DNA from: Protula sp. h YS-2021
Taxonomy: Eukaryota > Annelida > Polychaeta > Sabellida > Serpulidae
NCBI GenBank assembly: GCA_949752745.1
Contig: OX457025.1
Span: 52,101,098 to 52,165,097 of the forward strand
Length of the DNA stretch: 64,000 nucleotides
Reading direction: 5' to 3'
Positions 62,301 through 64,000 of this stretch are shown here, piece by piece (positions within the stretch are counted from its first letter, which is position 1; each line of letters begins with the position of its first letter). The translations under genes were made by a program, and so were the position numbers. Under the pieces are notes generated by a model. The model was given only the letters and a program-made list of their open reading frames with translations. It was not told where the DNA came from and did no database searches.

Positions 62301-62762
62301 CAACAAATGTGCCTTGATACGGTTCTCTTGCTGTCGCATTTCAAGCAGTAAATCCGATCCATCCTCAGACTCAAACCGTTTTTCCTGCGCGTTTTCACCA
62401 AGACTAACCCTTCTACCTCTCCCCACTTGTCCTGTCTTTTGTTTCTGTGAAACATGTTCTTCATGAGCTACATTGTCCATCTTAGCTGGTATGCATGCAT
62501 GTGCCTCATCAATATCCATAGATGGAAATTTTACATTGCATTCCATACACTGAACTTGACCGTATGGCCAAATGTCATCTTCTTCCATCTTTTGTCTCTT
62601 TGCTCCTTTCATCTCAGCTTTACTGCATGTATGTGCCTCATAAGTATCCATAGATAGAAATTTCACATTGCATTCCATACACTGAACTTGACCGTATGGC
62701 CAAATGTCATTTTCTTCCATCTTTTGTCTCTTTGCTCCTTTTCCATGCTCTTCACGTTTCAT
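59346..62762 (-). pseudogene. Protein-primed DNA polymerase B, three nonsense codons and in-frame deletions
   Basis: Starts at ATG 62762 (MKREEHGKGAKRQKMEEN). It has two nearly identical C2H2-type fingers in tandem (VQCMECNVKF..MD..EAH.C), then a similar segment order to Pol-2: NKCFLWSVLAYLHP, YADFECF, HNH (CYICHEP, VRDHDHINGKYRGAAH), HNLRGHDSHLI, the ExoIII region lost from Pol-2 (DLYLKSDVLLLDDVFENFR), DANNLYG, NNSVFGKT, SDTDSLCY. In-frame stops lie at about 61725 (TGA), 60372 (TAA) and 59997 (TAG). A stretch of about 84 codons present in Pol-2 (GKMKDETAG region) is missing near 59448. Confidence 0.93.
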
Positions 62763-62828
62763 CTTAGCTGGTTGTTGTTCCGTCAACTGCTGAAACTGAA
62801 ATGCTGAAATGTAATCTCAGACATCCCC

Positions 62829-62837
62829 CTTTTATAC
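62829..62837 (-). promoter_or_regulatory. TATA box of the polymerase gene
   Basis: TATAAAAGG on the minus strand, about 65 nt before ATG 62762. Confidence 0.65.
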
Positions 62838-62883
62838 ACACTCATACATAGACAGAATTTGCGTTCATTTCAGAACACAGGAT

Positions 62884-62899
62884 GGCCCTTAGAAGGGCC
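62884..62899 (-). promoter_or_regulatory. Histone-type stem-loop downstream of the Cys/His-rich gene
   Basis: The same 16-nt GGCCCT-TCTA-AGGGCC stem-loop as at 5991 and 48414, here 25 nt after the stop of the gene at 62924-63277. The tail is ATCCT rather than ACCCA. Confidence 0.55.
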
Positions 62900-62923
62900 G
62901 AAAGATGTTAGTAAATTGACTCT

Positions 62924-63277
62924 TCACCAACAAGTCGGGTTTCCGCAATCACACTGATATCTATAAAACTGTTCCATCGTGAAAGGTCTTCGTGAACACT
63001 TGAAAGGATGAAAATTATAATATCCAAAGTTTTTCAGCGTCGCACCGCACCACCAGCAGTCTGTGCATGGCTCCGGTCCAGGTAATCTTGCAGTAAACTT
63101 GTACCAGAGCAAACCGCCGCAGGTTTTCCAACAGTACCGGCGTGGTGCATTGTGGTGCACCGGGCAGTTGTGTGGTTGTCCTGGATATTCTATCCACACC
63201 CAATACTTATAACATTCTGTTTTTAGAGTCACTGCCTTGCCGTTTCGCATCAATGTGATTGTATGACTTGCTGACAT
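62924..63277 (-). CDS. Cys/His-rich accessory protein (117 residues)
   Basis: Starts at ATG 63277 (MSASHTITLMRNGKAVTLK). Cys/His groups are spread along it: CPVHHNAPRRYCWKTC, CTDCWWC, CSRR, YQCDCGNPTC, enough for two or three zinc sites. Trp and Tyr are abundant. I recognise no family. Its promoter (TATATAAATG, near 63317) and 3' stem-loop match the layout of the RING gene at the other end, so the two may be co-regulated. It is absent from Pol-2. Confidence 0.6.
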   Translation of the reverse strand: MSASHTITLMRNGKAVTLKTECYKYWVWIEYPGQPHNCPVHHNAPRRYCWKTCGGLLWYKFTARLPGPEPCTDCWWCGATLKNFGYYNFHPFKCSRRPFTMEQFYRYQCDCGNPTCW

Positions 63278-63312
63278 CTTGTTGCTTGTTTTGGGTAATG
63301 CGGTCTTTAACC

Positions 63313-63324
63313 CACATTTATATA
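63313..63324 (-). promoter_or_regulatory. TATA box of the Cys/His-rich gene
   Basis: AGTATATAAATG on the minus strand, about 40 nt before ATG 63277. Confidence 0.6.
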
Positions 63325-63364
63325 CTACTACATACTAGCGGCAATCCTCGCTTTTTTTCTTTTT

Positions 63365-63525
63365 GCTGACCAGGGGGGGGGGGGGTCCTCGCTTCAGGTC
63401 GACGGGCTGGGGGGGGGGGAGCCCGTCGACCAGCTCACCCATATAGATAAAGTGTATGCTTAAAGGTCGACGGGCCGGGGGGGGGGGGCGTCCTTGCTTC
63501 AGGTCGGCTGGCCAGGGGGGTCCTT
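63365..63525. repeat. G-run repeats at the right side of Pol-4
   Basis: Four G runs of 6-13 with TCGACGGGC and TCCTCGCTTCAGGTCGAC. It contains the inverted copy of the 50-bp segment at 49167-49216. It lies between divergent promoters, like the left block. Confidence 0.85.
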
Positions 63526-63600
63526 TATAATAGCAGCCTCGCACTGTATGCAGTCAGTCTGCTTTTGGTCACTGAACAAGCAACGGCTAAAAAAAACAAA

Positions 63601-64000
63601 ATGCAACACAAGGCTGAATTCTTCTCAGAGGATCGACGGAAGAAGTACTTCCTGACCACCAAGGATGCCGACCTCTGGGAAGAAATTTACATCGACTACC
63701 AGGCTTTCCTGTTTAGAAAGTGGAGGGATTTTCTGAGGACCAAGCCACAAGAAGAATACAACCGTTTTTGCAGGGCGGCGGAGGAAGGCTACAAGCGACG
63801 GAGGGAGGTGTCGCCCGACCAGTTCAGTGACCCGTCGCCCTGCCAGGAAGAAAGGCCAGCCAGAACGACTCCTGCCAAGGCCACAGCAGCAACCATGACA
63901 GCGGCGACTCCTGTCAAAGCGACTCCTGCTAAAGCCACAGCGTCGACGATGACGACTCCGCCGAAATCAAGTCCAAGGGAAGCTGATTTGACTGTCCGGA
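63601..64000 (+). CDS. Accessory protein with Ala/Lys/Pro repeats, cut by the window end
   Basis: Starts at ATG 63601 (MQHKAEFFSEDRRKKYFLTT). TTTATAATAG at about 63523 is a possible TATA box. A charged helical N-terminus (EEIYIDYQAFLFRKWRDFL, RRRREV region) is followed from about residue 80 by a TPAKATA/TPVKAT repeat tract like linker-histone tails. It runs open to the edge (133 codons). Divergent from the Cys/His-rich gene. No family recognised. Confidence 0.6.
   Translation, partial: MQHKAEFFSEDRRKKYFLTTKDADLWEEIYIDYQAFLFRKWRDFLRTKPQEEYNRFCRAAEEGYKRRREVSPDQFSDPSPCQEERPARTTPAKATAATMTAATPVKATPAKATASTMTTPPKSSPREADLTVR

Larger units (their letters stand above)
47853..64000 (+). mobile_element. 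Polinton element Pol-4 (Pol-1 family; right end outside the window)
   Basis: Begins AGTGGGGCTCCG at 47853, the inverse of the Pol-1 end. The whole Polinton gene set follows in the Pol-2 order, with the accessory RING and CARD-like genes at the left and a Cys/His-rich gene plus an open gene at the right. At least nine genes carry nonsense codons or indels, while several small genes remain open. Lesions use all three stop codons and scattered indels, so they are decay, not recoding. Confidence 0.94.

Noticed and set aside
47853..63900. Pol-1 and Pol-4 as two halves of one inverted duplication
   Set aside because: They differ by scattered substitutions and carry different lesions and different G-run regions, so they are separate insertions of one family.

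Overview
The window looks like nuclear DNA of an invertebrate animal (my guess is marine; the phylum cannot be fixed from this sequence). It is unusually rich in Polinton/Maverick (adintovirus-like) elements. Four of them occupy about 48 kb of the 64 kb. The evidence for this is a repeated gene set of chromodomain integrase, protein-primed family-B DNA polymerase, FtsK/HerA-type packaging ATPase, adenain-like cysteine protease, double-jelly-roll major capsid protein, penton-like minor capsid protein and pX-like basic protein. Eukaryotic TATA boxes, AATAAA signals, (TA)n and (TC)n microsatellites and A/T-rich spacers complete the picture.

Layout. Pol-1 (1-6574, reversed, left part outside the window) ends in AGCCCCACT at 6574. 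A spacer of nested non-autonomous DNA transposons and microsatellites follows (6575-11149). Pol-2 (11156-28339, 17.2 kb) is complete, from AGTAGTG to CACTACT, and sits between perfect 6-bp target duplications GCCCTT. Spacer 28346-37260 holds degraded duplicated sequence, simple repeats and one conserved-looking reading frame. Pol-3 (37267-46356, 9.1 kb) is an old, riddled copy, still flanked by AACCCC duplications. A short host spacer (46363-47846) has one probable terminal exon. Pol-4 (47853 to beyond 64000) is a second member of the Pol-1 family.

How the genes work together. In Pol-2 a rightward block (integrase, ATPase, several small genes, minor capsid, pX-like, major capsid, protease; 14661-20445) reads like an operon. 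Successive genes overlap by ATGA (4 nt), 8 nt or 16 nt, and the same junctions recur in the other copies. A convergent leftward block carries the polymerase and a run of small PC4-like (ssDNA-binding fold) proteins. The ends carry short accessory genes under their own TATA boxes, and the two families differ there. Pol-1 and Pol-4 have an acidic protein with CARD/death-fold-like helices plus a divergent RING-type protein. Pol-2 and Pol-3 instead have small helical proteins. Upstream of the end promoters lie G-run tandem repeats, and the outermost ends carry ETS-CRE-like sites.

State of the copies. None is clearly functional. Pol-2 has an intact integrase, ATPase, protease and most small genes, but its major capsid gene is frameshifted and its polymerase has a deletion of about 220 bp and a second frameshift. 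Pol-4 has nonsense or frameshift lesions in many genes and a Walker A lysine-to-asparagine change in the ATPase. The most striking unexpected signal is a histone-mRNA-type 3' stem-loop, conserved just downstream of the RING genes of Pol-1 and Pol-4 and repeated after a Cys/His-rich gene at the other end of Pol-4.
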